Below, one piece after another: positions 1-8,631 of a DNA stretch of 50,734 nucleotides (positions are counted from its first letter, which is position 1; the number at the start of each line of letters is the position of its first letter). The DNA comes from a virus: positions 1 to 50,734 of the IMG/VR virus record IMGVR_UViG_3300046167_000720; one strand, 5' to 3'. Made by a program: the position numbers and the translations under genes. Under the pieces are notes generated by a model. The model saw nothing but the letters and a program-made list of their open reading frames with translations, did not search any database and had not been told where the DNA came from.

Positions 1-58
1 TGCTTGGAAAAAAATTCGGCTGTTTTCGGAAATGGGTACTCGAGAGGAGGGTTTTGAG

Positions 59-586
59 ATGGGGAAACGCGGTCCAGCTACACAACCGACGGCGCTGAAA
101 GTTCTTCGGGGCAATCGGTCGAAGGAAGATCTCGATGAACGAATGAAACACGAGCCGGATCCCGATCCAGTTTGTCCGAATCAGTCTCCGCCGGAATATC
201 TTGAAGGCGAGTCTCTGAAAAAGTGGAACGAGGTTTTCCCGATTGCTCAACGAATGCGAGTCATGACCGAAGCGGATGTCGAGACTCTCGGTCGCTATTG
301 TGAGACGTGGGCGACGTGGCTCTCGTGCTTGAAGAGGATCCGGAAGGATGGTCTCTATCAAGCATACTATGAGATAAACAAGAAGACCGGCGAGAAGGTT
401 CTGAAATGTCATCAGACGGCTCCGTGGGCCTCAGAATCGAAAGCGGCCTCCGATAAACTGCTGAGACTCGAGCAAGAATTCGGCTTCACTCCGTCGAGTC
501 GGACCTCTTTGAAAGTTGAAAAGGTTGAACCTAAAGACACTATATCCTCGTATCTCTCGAACCGACGCGCTCGAAAGTCAGGCTGA
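59..586 (+). CDS. terS: Terminase small subunit (P27-like)
   Basis: A 175-residue protein that would recognise phage DNA and recruit the large terminase to start packaging. Its N-terminus (GKRGPATQPTALKVLRGN) is the basic signature of P27-type small terminases. The middle, with the YCETWATWL helix, fits the usual helical core. I start it at ATG 59 because an AGGAGG sequence at 45-50 sits eight bases upstream; an in-frame ATG at 32 has no comparable site. It overlaps the large subunit gene by 71 bases, a normal terminase arrangement. The stop of a gene crossing the window ends lies at 55-57, just before this start. The family assignment is from recognised sequence pattern and gene order. Confidence 0.9.
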   Translation: MGKRGPATQPTALKVLRGNRSKEDLDERMKHEPDPDPVCPNQSPPEYLEGESLKKWNEVFPIAQRMRVMTEADVETLGRYCETWATWLSCLKRIRKDGLYQAYYEINKKTGEKVLKCHQTAPWASESKAASDKLLRLEQEFGFTPSSRTSLKVEKVEPKDTISSYLSNRRARKSG

Positions 587-2147
587 CCATTACTTCGACG
601 AGAAGGAGGCGGCCGACGTCATCTTCTTCTTTGAGAACTTGCTGAAACATTCGAAGGGTCGATTCGCTGGAAAGCCTTTCATCCCGCAACCGTGGCAGAA
701 GGATTTTCTCGAGACGCTGTTCGGTTGGAAGTCGATCAAAACTGATTTCCGTCGATTCAAGACGGTATTCTTGACGTGCGCGAAGAAGAACGGGAAGTCG
801 ACTCTGATGGCGGGTCTCTCGTTGTATCTCCTCACAGCAGACAGAGAACCGAGCGCCGAGATCTACAATGTCGCCTCGGATGTGAATCAGGCGTCGCTCG
901 TATTCAGAGAATCAACGCTGATGATCAAGGCATCGCCGACACTCGGGCAGATGCTCGAGATCAACGCGTCGAGAAGGAACATCAGCGACGAGTCGACCGA
1001 CTCATTCTGTCGAGTTCTGCCCGGATCGGACTTCCGTGTTGAAGGGCTGAACTCACATGGGGTTTTTCTGGACGAGTTACACTGTCAACGCGACAGGCGC
1101 CTTTTTGACGCCTTGAAATTCTCCGGATCAGCCAGAGATCAGAGCGTCTTCTGTATGGCAACGACAGCCGGATTCGACAAGAGCTCGATCGCGTTCGATC
1201 AATATCGCTACGCGAAGCAAGTGATCGCGGACCCGGACTACGATCCTTCCTTCTTGCCGATGGTATACGAGCCGGCGGACGCTGAAGATTGGAAGTCCGA
1301 GGAAGCATGGAAGCAAGCGAACCCGAGTTTCGGGGTGACGTTGAACTCCGACGCGTTCGACAGCGACTTTCGCGAAGCCGAGCAAAGCCTCACACAGCAA
1401 AACGCCTTCAGGCGCTACCGCGTGAACCAGTGGGTCGCACAACAGACCCGATTTATCAACCTCGACAAGTGGGAAGAGGGCGATCTCCCGCCGATTGAGC
1501 CGCTCGAGGGCCGTCCATGCTGGATCGGCATCGACTTGAGCTCGACGGTCGACGTGACCGCCGCGGCTTATCTTTTTCCCTATACAGACGAGGAAGGTGA
1601 GCTCTCGTACGATGTTCGAATGAGGTTCTGGATCCCGGAGGAAACGGCGAAATCTCGGGAACAGAAAGAAGGGTTACCGTATTCCGTTTGGTTGAACGAT
1701 CCGAACAACGGCCTCACAATGACACCGGGAGATGTAGTCGACTACGACTTTATCCGAAAGAGTATCAACGAAGACGGCGAACGATACGCCGTTCAGAAAG
1801 TAGTGATCGACCGATGGAACGCGACTCAGCTAGCGGTTCAACTCAACGGAGACGGATTCGAGACTCTCGGGTTCTCGATGTCCTTCGGATCCATGAGCGC
1901 GCCGACAAAACATCTGAATACGTTGATCCATTCGGGCAAACTACGCCACAATGGGAACAAGATACTCTCGGCGATGGCCGGGAATGTCTCAGTGAAGACA
2001 GATCCGGCGGGCAACTTGCGACCAGTCAAGCCGCCTCACGGATCATCGCAACGAATCGACGGGATCGTCGCTCTGATCATGGCGATCGGAGCTCAGACAC
2101 AAGAGAAACCAGAGGAAGACAAGACTCCGGAGATTCTGATCTTCTGA
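516..2147 (+). CDS. terL: Terminase large subunit (ATPase/nuclease)
   Basis: A 543-residue packaging motor that hydrolyses ATP to drive DNA into the prohead and cuts the concatemer. Walker A is seen near residues 89-96 (AKKNGKST). A Walker B-like VFLDELH is near 183-189. The nuclease domain starts around WIGIDLSS near 337-343, whose Asp should bind metal. Length matches Terminase_1 family proteins of HK97-like phages. The start is a TTG at 516 inside the small-subunit gene; a second in-frame TTG at 525 cannot be excluded. The portal gene follows within 20 bases. Function is secure; only the exact start is uncertain. Confidence 0.95.
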   Translation: MKRLNLKTLYPRISRTDALESQADHYFDEKEAADVIFFFENLLKHSKGRFAGKPFIPQPWQKDFLETLFGWKSIKTDFRRFKTVFLTCAKKNGKSTLMAGLSLYLLTADREPSAEIYNVASDVNQASLVFRESTLMIKASPTLGQMLEINASRRNISDESTDSFCRVLPGSDFRVEGLNSHGVFLDELHCQRDRRLFDALKFSGSARDQSVFCMATTAGFDKSSIAFDQYRYAKQVIADPDYDPSFLPMVYEPADAEDWKSEEAWKQANPSFGVTLNSDAFDSDFREAEQSLTQQNAFRRYRVNQWVAQQTRFINLDKWEEGDLPPIEPLEGRPCWIGIDLSSTVDVTAAAYLFPYTDEEGELSYDVRMRFWIPEETAKSREQKEGLPYSVWLNDPNNGLTMTPGDVVDYDFIRKSINEDGERYAVQKVVIDRWNATQLAVQLNGDGFETLGFSMSFGSMSAPTKHLNTLIHSGKLRHNGNKILSAMAGNVSVKTDPAGNLRPVKPPHGSSQRIDGIVALIMAIGAQTQEKPEEDKTPEILIF

Positions 2148-2148
2148 A

Positions 2149-2163
2149 TTGTTGTCACATTCA
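2149..2163 (+). promoter_or_regulatory. TTGTTKTCRTACGAA motif, upstream of portal
   Basis: A copy (TTGTTGTCACATTCA) of a short motif that recurs ahead of many genes in this genome; the full argument is in the findings. Here it fills the gap between the large terminase stop and the portal ATG at 2167. The copy is imperfect in its second half. Confidence 0.35.
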
Positions 2164-2166
2164 AAC

Positions 2167-3741
2167 ATGATAAAACAAGAAGCCGACATTCGACGGATCT
2201 CACCGGAACGAATGACACCGAACGACACATCTCCGCCGGTGATGTGGCTCCCTCACTACGAAGCTCGAGACATGGGCTTCGAGACGAACGGCTGGGGCGG
2301 GGCTCGCAACCCGACCGGCGTTCGAGTCACTCCCGACAACGCGATCGAGTCGACTGTCGTCCTTGCTTGCATTCGATGCCTCGCTGAATCAGTCGCATCG
2401 CTGAAGCTCTCGCTCTTTAAGGAGAAGAAGGGAGTCCGAGAGAGCGATTCTTCGAACCCGTTGAACAAGCTGATCGCATCGAAGCCGAACAATCGTCAGA
2501 CGTCTTTCGAATGGCGCGAGCAAGGGATGCTGTGGCTCGGTCTTTATGGGAATTGGTACAACCAAATCGTGAGAGGTCCGGGCGATGTTGTACAACAACT
2601 GATCCCGCTCCACCCTTCGCGGATGAAAGTCGAAGAAGTCGAGGACGGTTCGCTTCGATACACTTATTCGGAGAGCTCCGGCGGCTCTTCTGTCTACGCT
2701 CAGGACGACATCGTTCACGTGCGATGGATGTCGAACGACGGAATCGAGGGAATGATCCCGACGAGCATCTCGAAAGACGCGATCGCTCTCGCTCGAGCTT
2801 GCGAACTCCACGGATCTCGGTTCTTCGGCAACGGAGCACGGCCGGGAGTGATCCTCCAGACGCCGAACCAAGTCACGCCGGAGTCGGCGTCGCTTCTTCG
2901 TGAGGCGTGGGAGCGAGCTCACCGCGGAGTCGACAACTCTTGGAAGACCGCGGTACTCACGAACGGCCTCGAGGCGAAGGAGCTCGGACTCAACAACACC
3001 GAGAGCCAGTATCTCGAGGTCCGACGGTTCCAAGTCGAGGAGATTTGTAGAACATATCGGGTTCCGCCTCATCTGGTCATGGATTTGAACCGAGCAACCT
3101 TCAGCAATATCGAACAGCAGTCTCTCGACTTCCTTCAGTACACGCTCACGCCGTGGCTCAAGCGACTCGAGCAAGCCTTCGACCGCGATCTTCTCGACGA
3201 CGACGTCGCTCACTACTTCGAGTTTGATACGAAGACACTTCTCCGCGGCGATGCGGCGAGTCGAGCGTCGTGGTACACGTCGATGTGGAACCTCGGCGTC
3301 CTGTCAGTCAACGAGATCCGATCGGCTGAAGGTCTCAACCCTGTCGACAACGGCGACGAGCGATTCGTTCAATTGAACATGACCACACTCGACAAGGCCG
3401 AAGAGCCAACGACAGAAGAAGTCGAGGTCGTTCAAGAGATTCAAGAGCCTGCCGACACCGAACAAGCACCAACGGAGGACGATCTTCCACCCGCCGACGA
3501 ACAACCGCTCGCTCAAACGGCTTTTACTGGTGTACAGATTCAGCAACTCGTCGACATCTCGCAACAAGTCGCGACGGGTATCCTTCCGAGAGACTCCGCG
3601 ATCGAGATCATCCTTCAAGCGTTCCCGACAATCGATCGAACCGAGGCCGAGCGTATCGTTCCGGAGCAAGGTTCGGCGACAGTCGAGGAAGAACCACAAG
3701 CTCAACCCGTGATGGAGGCTCCTATCGATGGCTCAGTATGA
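2167..3741 (+). CDS. Portal protein (HK97 family)
   Basis: A 524-residue protein forming the dodecameric ring at the capsid vertex through which DNA passes. The body carries recognisable HK97 portal features: an N-terminal STVVLACIRCLAESVASL segment, a GNWYNQI stretch, the DIVHVRW motif, and a PPHLVMDLNRATFSNIEQQ segment typical of the clip/wing region. The last 120 residues are acidic and Pro/Glu-rich with a short helical region (AIEIILQAFPTIDRTEAERI), common in portal tails. I chose ATG 2167; TTG codons at 2149 and 2152 would add six or five residues but have no better ribosome site. It overlaps the protease gene by 14 bases. Confidence 0.95.
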   Translation: MIKQEADIRRISPERMTPNDTSPPVMWLPHYEARDMGFETNGWGGARNPTGVRVTPDNAIESTVVLACIRCLAESVASLKLSLFKEKKGVRESDSSNPLNKLIASKPNNRQTSFEWREQGMLWLGLYGNWYNQIVRGPGDVVQQLIPLHPSRMKVEEVEDGSLRYTYSESSGGSSVYAQDDIVHVRWMSNDGIEGMIPTSISKDAIALARACELHGSRFFGNGARPGVILQTPNQVTPESASLLREAWERAHRGVDNSWKTAVLTNGLEAKELGLNNTESQYLEVRRFQVEEICRTYRVPPHLVMDLNRATFSNIEQQSLDFLQYTLTPWLKRLEQAFDRDLLDDDVAHYFEFDTKTLLRGDAASRASWYTSMWNLGVLSVNEIRSAEGLNPVDNGDERFVQLNMTTLDKAEEPTTEEVEVVQEIQEPADTEQAPTEDDLPPADEQPLAQTAFTGVQIQQLVDISQQVATGILPRDSAIEIILQAFPTIDRTEAERIVPEQGSATVEEEPQAQPVMEAPIDGSV

Positions 3742-4735
3742 CGGACTCGACTTCACTCCGAACGATGCCATGAAGAAAGCGGCGTCGGCTGGTCTGGACA
3801 TGCGAAAGAAACACGGACGAGGCGGAACCGAGATCGGAATCGCTCGAGCTCGTGACATAAAGAACGGTAAGTCGCTCTCTCCTTCGACTGTTCGAAGGAT
3901 GAAAGCGTTCTTCGATCGACATCAAAGCGATCGAACGGGAAAAGGCTGGAAGCCGGGAAGTGAAGGCTATCCGTCGAACGGTCGAATCGCGTGGAACTTG
4001 TGGGGCGGCGACCCCGGATACTCATGGTCTAAACAAAGGGTCAAACAAATGGAAGCGAAGAAGAACAAGCAACGAAAGAGGATCGATCGAACCGAGCGTC
4101 GGTTCGTGAACTCGACATCGAGTCCGGAACTTTCTATCGAATACCGCGACGACTGCGGTCCGGAAGGGTGCAAGGTTCCAACGATACGCGGAACGGCCAT
4201 CGTCTTCGACAGTCTGTCGAAGGATCTCGGCGGGTTTCAGGAACGCGTCTCTCCGAAAGCTCTCGACGAGTTCTTCAAGAAGAACGGCGAAGAGGCGGAC
4301 GTCGCGGCGCTGTGGTCTCACGACGTTTCCCAAGTGCTCGGAAGGACACCGACGACCCTCAAGCTCCATCGAGACGAGACGGGTCTTCACTTCGAACTCA
4401 CTCCGCCGTCGACTCGAAAAGATGTCATTGAGCTCATTGAGAGACAAGACGTTCGGGGCTGTTCTTTTGGATTCACGATCGCGAAGAATGGCGGCGAAAG
4501 CTGGGAAGACGAAGACGGCGTCGCCGTTCGAACGATTAACTCAATAGATGAGCTTTTTGAAATCTCGTTGTGCCTTTCTCCGGCGTATGAAAGTACGAAG
4601 GTCGGAGCCGCTCGACGTTCTCTCGCTGGATGGAAGAGACGCAAGGATACAAAAGCGAAGAAGGCCATGGAGACGCGGAACAAGTGGAACGCGTCAATCA
4701 CAGATCTGAAGACTTTCGTCAACGCTCGGGGGTGA
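3728..4735 (+). CDS. Prohead protease fused to an N-terminal 'RARD' domain
   Basis: A 335-residue protein. Residues about 125-310 form a U35-type prohead protease that cleaves scaffold from capsid subunits; His198 in ALWSHD and Ser246 in GCSFGF are the expected catalytic residues, and a downstream acidic EISL segment matches the third. Residues 1-105 form a separate domain with the pattern RKKHGRGGT...GIARARDI...LSPSTVRRM...GRIAWNLWGGD, known from phage and prophage proteins, usually as an independent small domain. A Lys/Arg-rich linker (KKNKQRKRIDRTERR) joins the two. The fusion is what is unusual. The linker could be a self-cleavage point, but that is inference. Confidence 0.85.
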   Translation: MAQYDGLDFTPNDAMKKAASAGLDMRKKHGRGGTEIGIARARDIKNGKSLSPSTVRRMKAFFDRHQSDRTGKGWKPGSEGYPSNGRIAWNLWGGDPGYSWSKQRVKQMEAKKNKQRKRIDRTERRFVNSTSSPELSIEYRDDCGPEGCKVPTIRGTAIVFDSLSKDLGGFQERVSPKALDEFFKKNGEEADVAALWSHDVSQVLGRTPTTLKLHRDETGLHFELTPPSTRKDVIELIERQDVRGCSFGFTIAKNGGESWEDEDGVAVRTINSIDELFEISLCLSPAYESTKVGAARRSLAGWKRRKDTKAKKAMETRNKWNASITDLKTFVNARG

Positions 4736-4737
4736 GA

Positions 4738-4923
4738 ATGTGTCGATCAGGTGATCGTTGTTCGTGCGGTCGTGGTGTCTTCGACGTCTACTGTGTGAGA
4801 ACGTCGGAAGGCGCTGGTGTGACTGTTCGATACTTGAAGTGCAATGTGTGCGGGAAGACTGAGAAGCAGATCGTCCCCGCGGAACTTATTCGAAGAAGAA
4901 CTGTAAAGGGTCTAAGAACATGA
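4738..4923 (+). CDS. Small zinc-ribbon-like protein
   Basis: A 61-residue protein with cysteines in the pattern CSCGRG...YC...KCNVCGKTEKQ, consistent with one zinc ribbon. It starts at ATG 4738, three bases after the protease stop, behind GGGGTGAG. Its stop overlaps the start of the fibre gene by four bases (ATGA), so it is embedded in the head operon and probably translationally coupled. Proteins of this kind are frequent in phage genomes as small, poorly characterised components. I do not recognise a specific family and assign no function. Confidence 0.6.
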   Translation: MCRSGDRCSCGRGVFDVYCVRTSEGAGVTVRYLKCNVCGKTEKQIVPAELIRRRTVKGLRT

Positions 4924-6596
4924 GCCTCACTCTCTCGTCGTACGATGCGAAGACCGGAATCTATTCCTACAAGAAGGACGGGACGTGGTTCTTCTCTTTC
5001 TGTCCTCCTGAGAACGTCGCGAGCAAGCGAGTCGACGGGAAGTGGTATTTCCTCGATAACTGTGGAGGAGGTGGAGACGGCTCCGCTCCGAACCTCGCTC
5101 CGTACGCAAAGACGACGTACGTCGACTCGCAGGATCAGAAGGTTCAAGCGAACGTCGACAAGTGCTTCGACGACTCGAAGGACTACGCCGACAGTCTTGT
5201 CGCCGACTACGCTCTCATATCTTACGTCGACGAACAGATCGCCACGATCGAATTGAGTCCATACGCGAAGACGACGGACGTCGAAGCCGGAGACGCGACG
5301 ACGTTGAAGAGTTCGAAGGACTACGCCGATAGTCTTGTCTCGTCGCTTCCTCCTTCCGGTAGTGTTGATCTCTCAGACTACTCGACGTCGATCGAGATGA
5401 AAGCGGCCGACGATGAAACACTTGCCGACGCGAAGGCGTACGCCGACGAACAGATTGACGGAATCAATGTGTCGGTCGATCTCTCAGACTACTCGACGTC
5501 GATCGAGATGAAAGCCTTCGACGACTCAACACTCGTCGACGCGAAGGCGTACACCGACAACGAGATCGCAGCAATCCCGCCGACCGACCTTTCGTTACAC
5601 GCCACAAAAAAAGAAGTAACAGACGGCGACGCGAAGGCTCTCACTGATTCCAAGAAATACAGCGACGATAAGGTCGCCGCGATAGTCTTCCCTCCCGGCA
5701 CTATCGTCAGCGACTCCGAGCCATCGAACGCCCCGAACGGGACAAACTGGTTCGACACGGTGAGGCTTGAGTTGTTTGTTCGTGCATCTCAAACTTGGGT
5801 CGCGTCCTCGCCTCTTGGAGCGCGGGTGACTCAGGGGGAAATCGTTCAATCTCAACTTCTTGATCGTGTCACAACAATAGAGGAAATTCAATCGCAACCT
5901 TCGGGCGACGTAGACAAAGACTACGTAGACGCACAGGACGCAACAAAGATCGGAAACACGGGAGAGCAGATTCTTCCTACTTCAACGTGGAAGCTACGAG
6001 CTAAGAAAACTGACGACTCAGGGAACTATTCCTACCTCGCTATACAAGATGACTCGCTGAAGTTATATCACGTTGCCGATCCGACCGCGGATGCTCACGG
6101 AATGAGTCGAGGTTATGCCGACGGCCGTTATCAATTCATTCAAAAACCGATCGGTTTCAAGGTTGATCAAGCTGGAGTTTGCACATTGAGCACAATTCCA
6201 AACAGCGGCGAGTTCTGTGGACTTAACAACTCGTCGCCGGGATCATCGACTGCGGCAAACAATTATTTCGGAAATTGGAATGCTGGCATCAGAGTTCATA
6301 TCGACAAACTTTTGAACCCACAGGGCAACCAGTTTGAGGTTACAGAGAGATATAGTATCGCCGGTACTGTCAGCATTTTCGGCAAGGACACCGGCAAGCT
6401 GTTTTTCAAGCATGGGATCACCGCCGTTGTCCGTGACAGTTCGCACCCTTACGTCGAATTGATATTTGCAACTCGTATACCCACTTTTGGAACGGGTGAA
6501 ATAACCGCCGAATCGAAATACGTTGTGATTGTGGACGGACTTACAGCGACTGCAACAAATACAACACTCGTACCAGAAGGGGCCGGAGAAGAATGA
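4920..6596 (+). CDS. Fibre-like structural protein with helical repeats (possible head fibre)
   Basis: A 558-residue protein built like a trimeric fibre. After an N-terminal head (to about residue 60, ending in GGGGDGS) come imperfect repeats of the type DLSDYSTSIEMKA..., with DAKAY(A/T)D and DYADSLV helices, seen near residues 60-240. Two 38-base blocks at 5368-5405 and 5478-5515 are identical, so the array grew by duplication. The C-terminal half has a GTIVSDSEPSNAPNGTNWFDT head and a beta-rich region. Its place between protease and capsid genes is odd for a tail fibre and suggests a capsid-attached fibre. That location argument is inference; the fibre architecture is visible. Confidence 0.7.
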   Translation: MSLTLSSYDAKTGIYSYKKDGTWFFSFCPPENVASKRVDGKWYFLDNCGGGGDGSAPNLAPYAKTTYVDSQDQKVQANVDKCFDDSKDYADSLVADYALISYVDEQIATIELSPYAKTTDVEAGDATTLKSSKDYADSLVSSLPPSGSVDLSDYSTSIEMKAADDETLADAKAYADEQIDGINVSVDLSDYSTSIEMKAFDDSTLVDAKAYTDNEIAAIPPTDLSLHATKKEVTDGDAKALTDSKKYSDDKVAAIVFPPGTIVSDSEPSNAPNGTNWFDTVRLELFVRASQTWVASSPLGARVTQGEIVQSQLLDRVTTIEEIQSQPSGDVDKDYVDAQDATKIGNTGEQILPTSTWKLRAKKTDDSGNYSYLAIQDDSLKLYHVADPTADAHGMSRGYADGRYQFIQKPIGFKVDQAGVCTLSTIPNSGEFCGLNNSSPGSSTAANNYFGNWNAGIRVHIDKLLNPQGNQFEVTERYSIAGTVSIFGKDTGKLFFKHGITAVVRDSSHPYVELIFATRIPTFGTGEITAESKYVVIVDGLTATATNTTLVPEGAGEE

Positions 6597-7666
6597 GCAT
6601 TCCAGCAAAGCCTCATACTGAGGGCATGACATTTATCAACTCAGCGACAGGCATCGAATACGTCTATGATGGTGTGAAATGGCTGGCGTCTGGCGGCGAA
6701 GAGTTGGACATTGACCTTTCCAACTACGTCAAGAAGAGCGGCGGCGACAATATGCAGGGGCCGCTTCATATGAAGAACAACGGCAGCGACACGCGGGGAA
6801 CTAACCGCGTGACAACTCTAGGAGTATTCTCTAACAGTGAGGGCAGTGCGTTACGTCTCGGCACCACAAGAGATCGCGTCTACATCGGACACAACGACAC
6901 CTCAATCAATGGCCCGCTGAAAGTTGACCAGATTCAAGAGAAGAACACAGACGCCGGAACTACATTTTCTGACAATGTGCAATACAACGGATCAACGACC
7001 AACGACACCAACATTCAAACCCGTGAATCAGTAGTGTCACTGATGAATGGCTATGCAACTAAGACAGAGTTGCAGCAAGCGATCAATGATCTCCGAGATG
7101 AAATCGAACAGCAGCGGTTCAACAACATCCTTCACGATGCTCCATTCGTCAGCAAGACAAACAATACGGAGTTGTTTTATTCAACGAACTCTGGAGCGTT
7201 GCCGCCAAACGAGCGTCTTTTCGGCCTTCATTACGATGGCAATGAGATGACCACCAACAGGTTCCCGGCAAACTGGAACTCCCATCTACGAGTTGGTAAT
7301 GGGGTTGTGGCGATAGATCGAAACGGATCGAAGGTCGACATCCCTCTCGGGTACGACGAAGATTGGACAGGAACAGTTTCGATCTATGAGTTCAATCCTA
7401 GCGTGATCTCAGAACATACAAAACTCAGTTTGATCTTCAAGAACAGCGTCCACAAGATTCGGAGGTCAGCCGGTAATAATGTCGTTTACATAAACTTCGG
7501 GACAGAAAAAGACGGTTACGAACGACACTCGCCGATCTTTGCACGAGGCGATGTGCAAGGCGACCTCGACGGAAAGAAGGTCATCATGCTGTTGGACGTT
7601 TATCGAATCGGAGACCGAAACGATCCCGAAGGCGGCGGAGTAAAGCAAGCGACCCGAGACGACTAG
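6593..7666 (+). CDS. Fibre-like structural protein, second of pair
   Basis: A 357-residue protein starting inside the stop of the previous fibre gene (ATGA overlap). It opens with GMTFINSATGIEYVYDGVKWLASGG, a short module common at the start of phage fibre and decoration proteins, followed by YVKKSGGDNMQGPLHMKN, also typical of phage fibres. A helix (TKTELQQAINDLRDEIEQQ, about residues 155-180) could trimerise. The remainder is beta-rich and ends in a Gly/Asp-rich tail. The two fibre genes probably form one appendage, the first as shaft and the second as tip, but order in the particle cannot be read from sequence. No intramolecular chaperone motif was recognised. Confidence 0.6.
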   Translation: MSIPAKPHTEGMTFINSATGIEYVYDGVKWLASGGEELDIDLSNYVKKSGGDNMQGPLHMKNNGSDTRGTNRVTTLGVFSNSEGSALRLGTTRDRVYIGHNDTSINGPLKVDQIQEKNTDAGTTFSDNVQYNGSTTNDTNIQTRESVVSLMNGYATKTELQQAINDLRDEIEQQRFNNILHDAPFVSKTNNTELFYSTNSGALPPNERLFGLHYDGNEMTTNRFPANWNSHLRVGNGVVAIDRNGSKVDIPLGYDEDWTGTVSIYEFNPSVISEHTKLSLIFKNSVHKIRRSAGNNVVYINFGTEKDGYERHSPIFARGDVQGDLDGKKVIMLLDVYRIGDRNDPEGGGVKQATRDD

Positions 7667-7673
7667 CCTCGAA

Positions 7674-7759
7674 GTGTCCAGTCTGTCCACTATATAAAAC
7701 GCCGGTAAAAGCGGTCTTCTTGCCTCCATCTTGCCCCGCGGGGTCGAGATGTATATCTT
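7674..7759 (+). promoter_or_regulatory. Promoter module P1 with GTCCA repeats
   Basis: Two GTGTCCA/CTGTCCA direct repeats lie at 7674-7689. They are followed by a TTGCCC -35 box at 7731-7736 inside a CCCCGCGGGG dyad, and by a -10 region reading TATATCTT at 7752-7759 (17-base spacing if TATCTT is the -10). The same arrangement appears at 28.6, 30.5 and 33.5 kb. It gives the zinc-finger gene at 7800 its own transcription inside the head operon. Confidence 0.7.
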
Positions 7760-7799
7760 TCAATGTATTCGGAAGCAACAAGGACAAGGAGTCGGAAAG

Positions 7800-8501
7800 A
7801 TGTTCCCACGAGTTCAAAATATTGAAAAGCCTTCGAAGTGTGTCGCCGATGTTTGCAGTCGATGTGGTGGCGATGGCATCTATCGGAAGATGAGGTTCCC
7901 CGGCACTTGTTACGGATGCGGAGGATCTGGTCGACATCTCACTCTTCGCGTGTGGGGCTTTCCTGTTTCTTGGACAGATGAACAGTGTCAAAAGTTTGAG
8001 TCCGCTCGCGTGGCGAAGAATCAAGCCGCTCAAGCTCAACGCGAAGAGAAGCGACAGGCGGCTCGCGATTCACAACGCGCCGCGAACTTCAGCCGGTTCC
8101 CCGAGCTCTCTGATCTGTTCGCAATCCTTGCAACTCTTGACATGCACGACCAGACGGTCGGAGCTTCGTTCGAGCGAGACATCACTGAAGAAGAAGTCGA
8201 TGTTCTGAAGAGCATGATCGAACGACGTCAAGCTCGCGACGAAGCTCGACGCGAGAAGGAAGCTCGCGAGATCCTTCCACCTGAAGGACGACGCGAGATC
8301 GCTGGTCGAGTTCTCTCAGTGAAGAGAGTCGAGACTCAGTGGGGCGACTCGATCAAGATGGTCGTCGACTGCGATTCGTATCGACTTTATGGAACAGTTC
8401 CTTCGAAGCTCCGTTGTGAAGTCGGTCATGATGTGAAGTTCACCGCGACCGTCCAAGCGAAGGAGAAGGGATTCGGGTTCTACAGCCGGCCGAAGGCTTG
8501 A
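7800..8501 (+). CDS. Zinc-finger plus OB-like domain protein
   Basis: A 233-residue protein. Residues about 15-50 hold a DnaJ-type zinc-binding pair, CSRCGGDG and CYGCGGSG. A charged helical stretch rich in Ala, Arg and Glu follows (about 75-160). The C-terminal 70 residues (GRVLSVKRVETQWGDSIKMVV...YGTVPSKL...VKFTATVQ...GFGFYSRP) match a small beta-barrel-like module known from many phage proteins, probably nucleic-acid binding. I start at ATG 7800 behind AAGGAGTCGG; the upstream in-frame TTG and ATG overlap the promoter. It sits alone behind module P1 between fibre and capsid genes, with an early-type signal. Precise role unknown. Confidence 0.75.
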   Translation: MFPRVQNIEKPSKCVADVCSRCGGDGIYRKMRFPGTCYGCGGSGRHLTLRVWGFPVSWTDEQCQKFESARVAKNQAAQAQREEKRQAARDSQRAANFSRFPELSDLFAILATLDMHDQTVGASFERDITEEEVDVLKSMIERRQARDEARREKEAREILPPEGRREIAGRVLSVKRVETQWGDSIKMVVDCDSYRLYGTVPSKLRCEVGHDVKFTATVQAKEKGFGFYSRPKA

Positions 8502-8504
8502 GGG

Positions 8505-8551
8505 AGGCCGCGGCCTGAATACCTAACGAGGTACTAAGACGCTCCCCTCGT
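8505..8551 (+). other. Palindrome and hairpin in the capsid-gene leader
   Basis: A perfect 12-base palindrome (AGGCCGCGGCCT, 8505-8516) follows the zinc-finger stop. A second stem, ACGAGG at 8526-8531 pairing with CCTCGT at 8546-8551, encloses a loop containing GCTCC. Together they could end or attenuate the upstream transcript or shape the capsid leader. No U-tract follows, so I do not call a terminator. Confidence 0.4.
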
Positions 8552-8570
8552 ATCAATTCCCGCGTGTAGT

Positions 8571-8585
8571 TTGTTGTTATACGAC
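8571..8585 (+). promoter_or_regulatory. TTGTTKTCRTACGAA motif, upstream of major capsid
   Basis: The sequence TTGTTGTTATACGAC is 47 bases ahead of the capsid start. Here the core also reads TTATAC, close to a -10 box, so this is the copy that most resembles a promoter. No good -35 is visible 17 bases upstream. Confidence 0.45.
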
Positions 8586-8631
8586 AGTAATCAACTGTCG
8601 ATCAATACAACTATTTGAAAGGGAATCACCC

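Noticed and set aside
2389-3213. Long minus-strand frame opposite the portal gene
   Set aside because: It mirrors the codon pattern of the portal gene, with no ribosome site and no recognisable domain.
8526-8551. Seventh pseudoknot copy before the capsid gene
   Set aside because: Stem 1-like ACGAGG/CCTCGT and GCTCCCC are present, but no GGGGAGC partner follows, so stem 2 cannot form.
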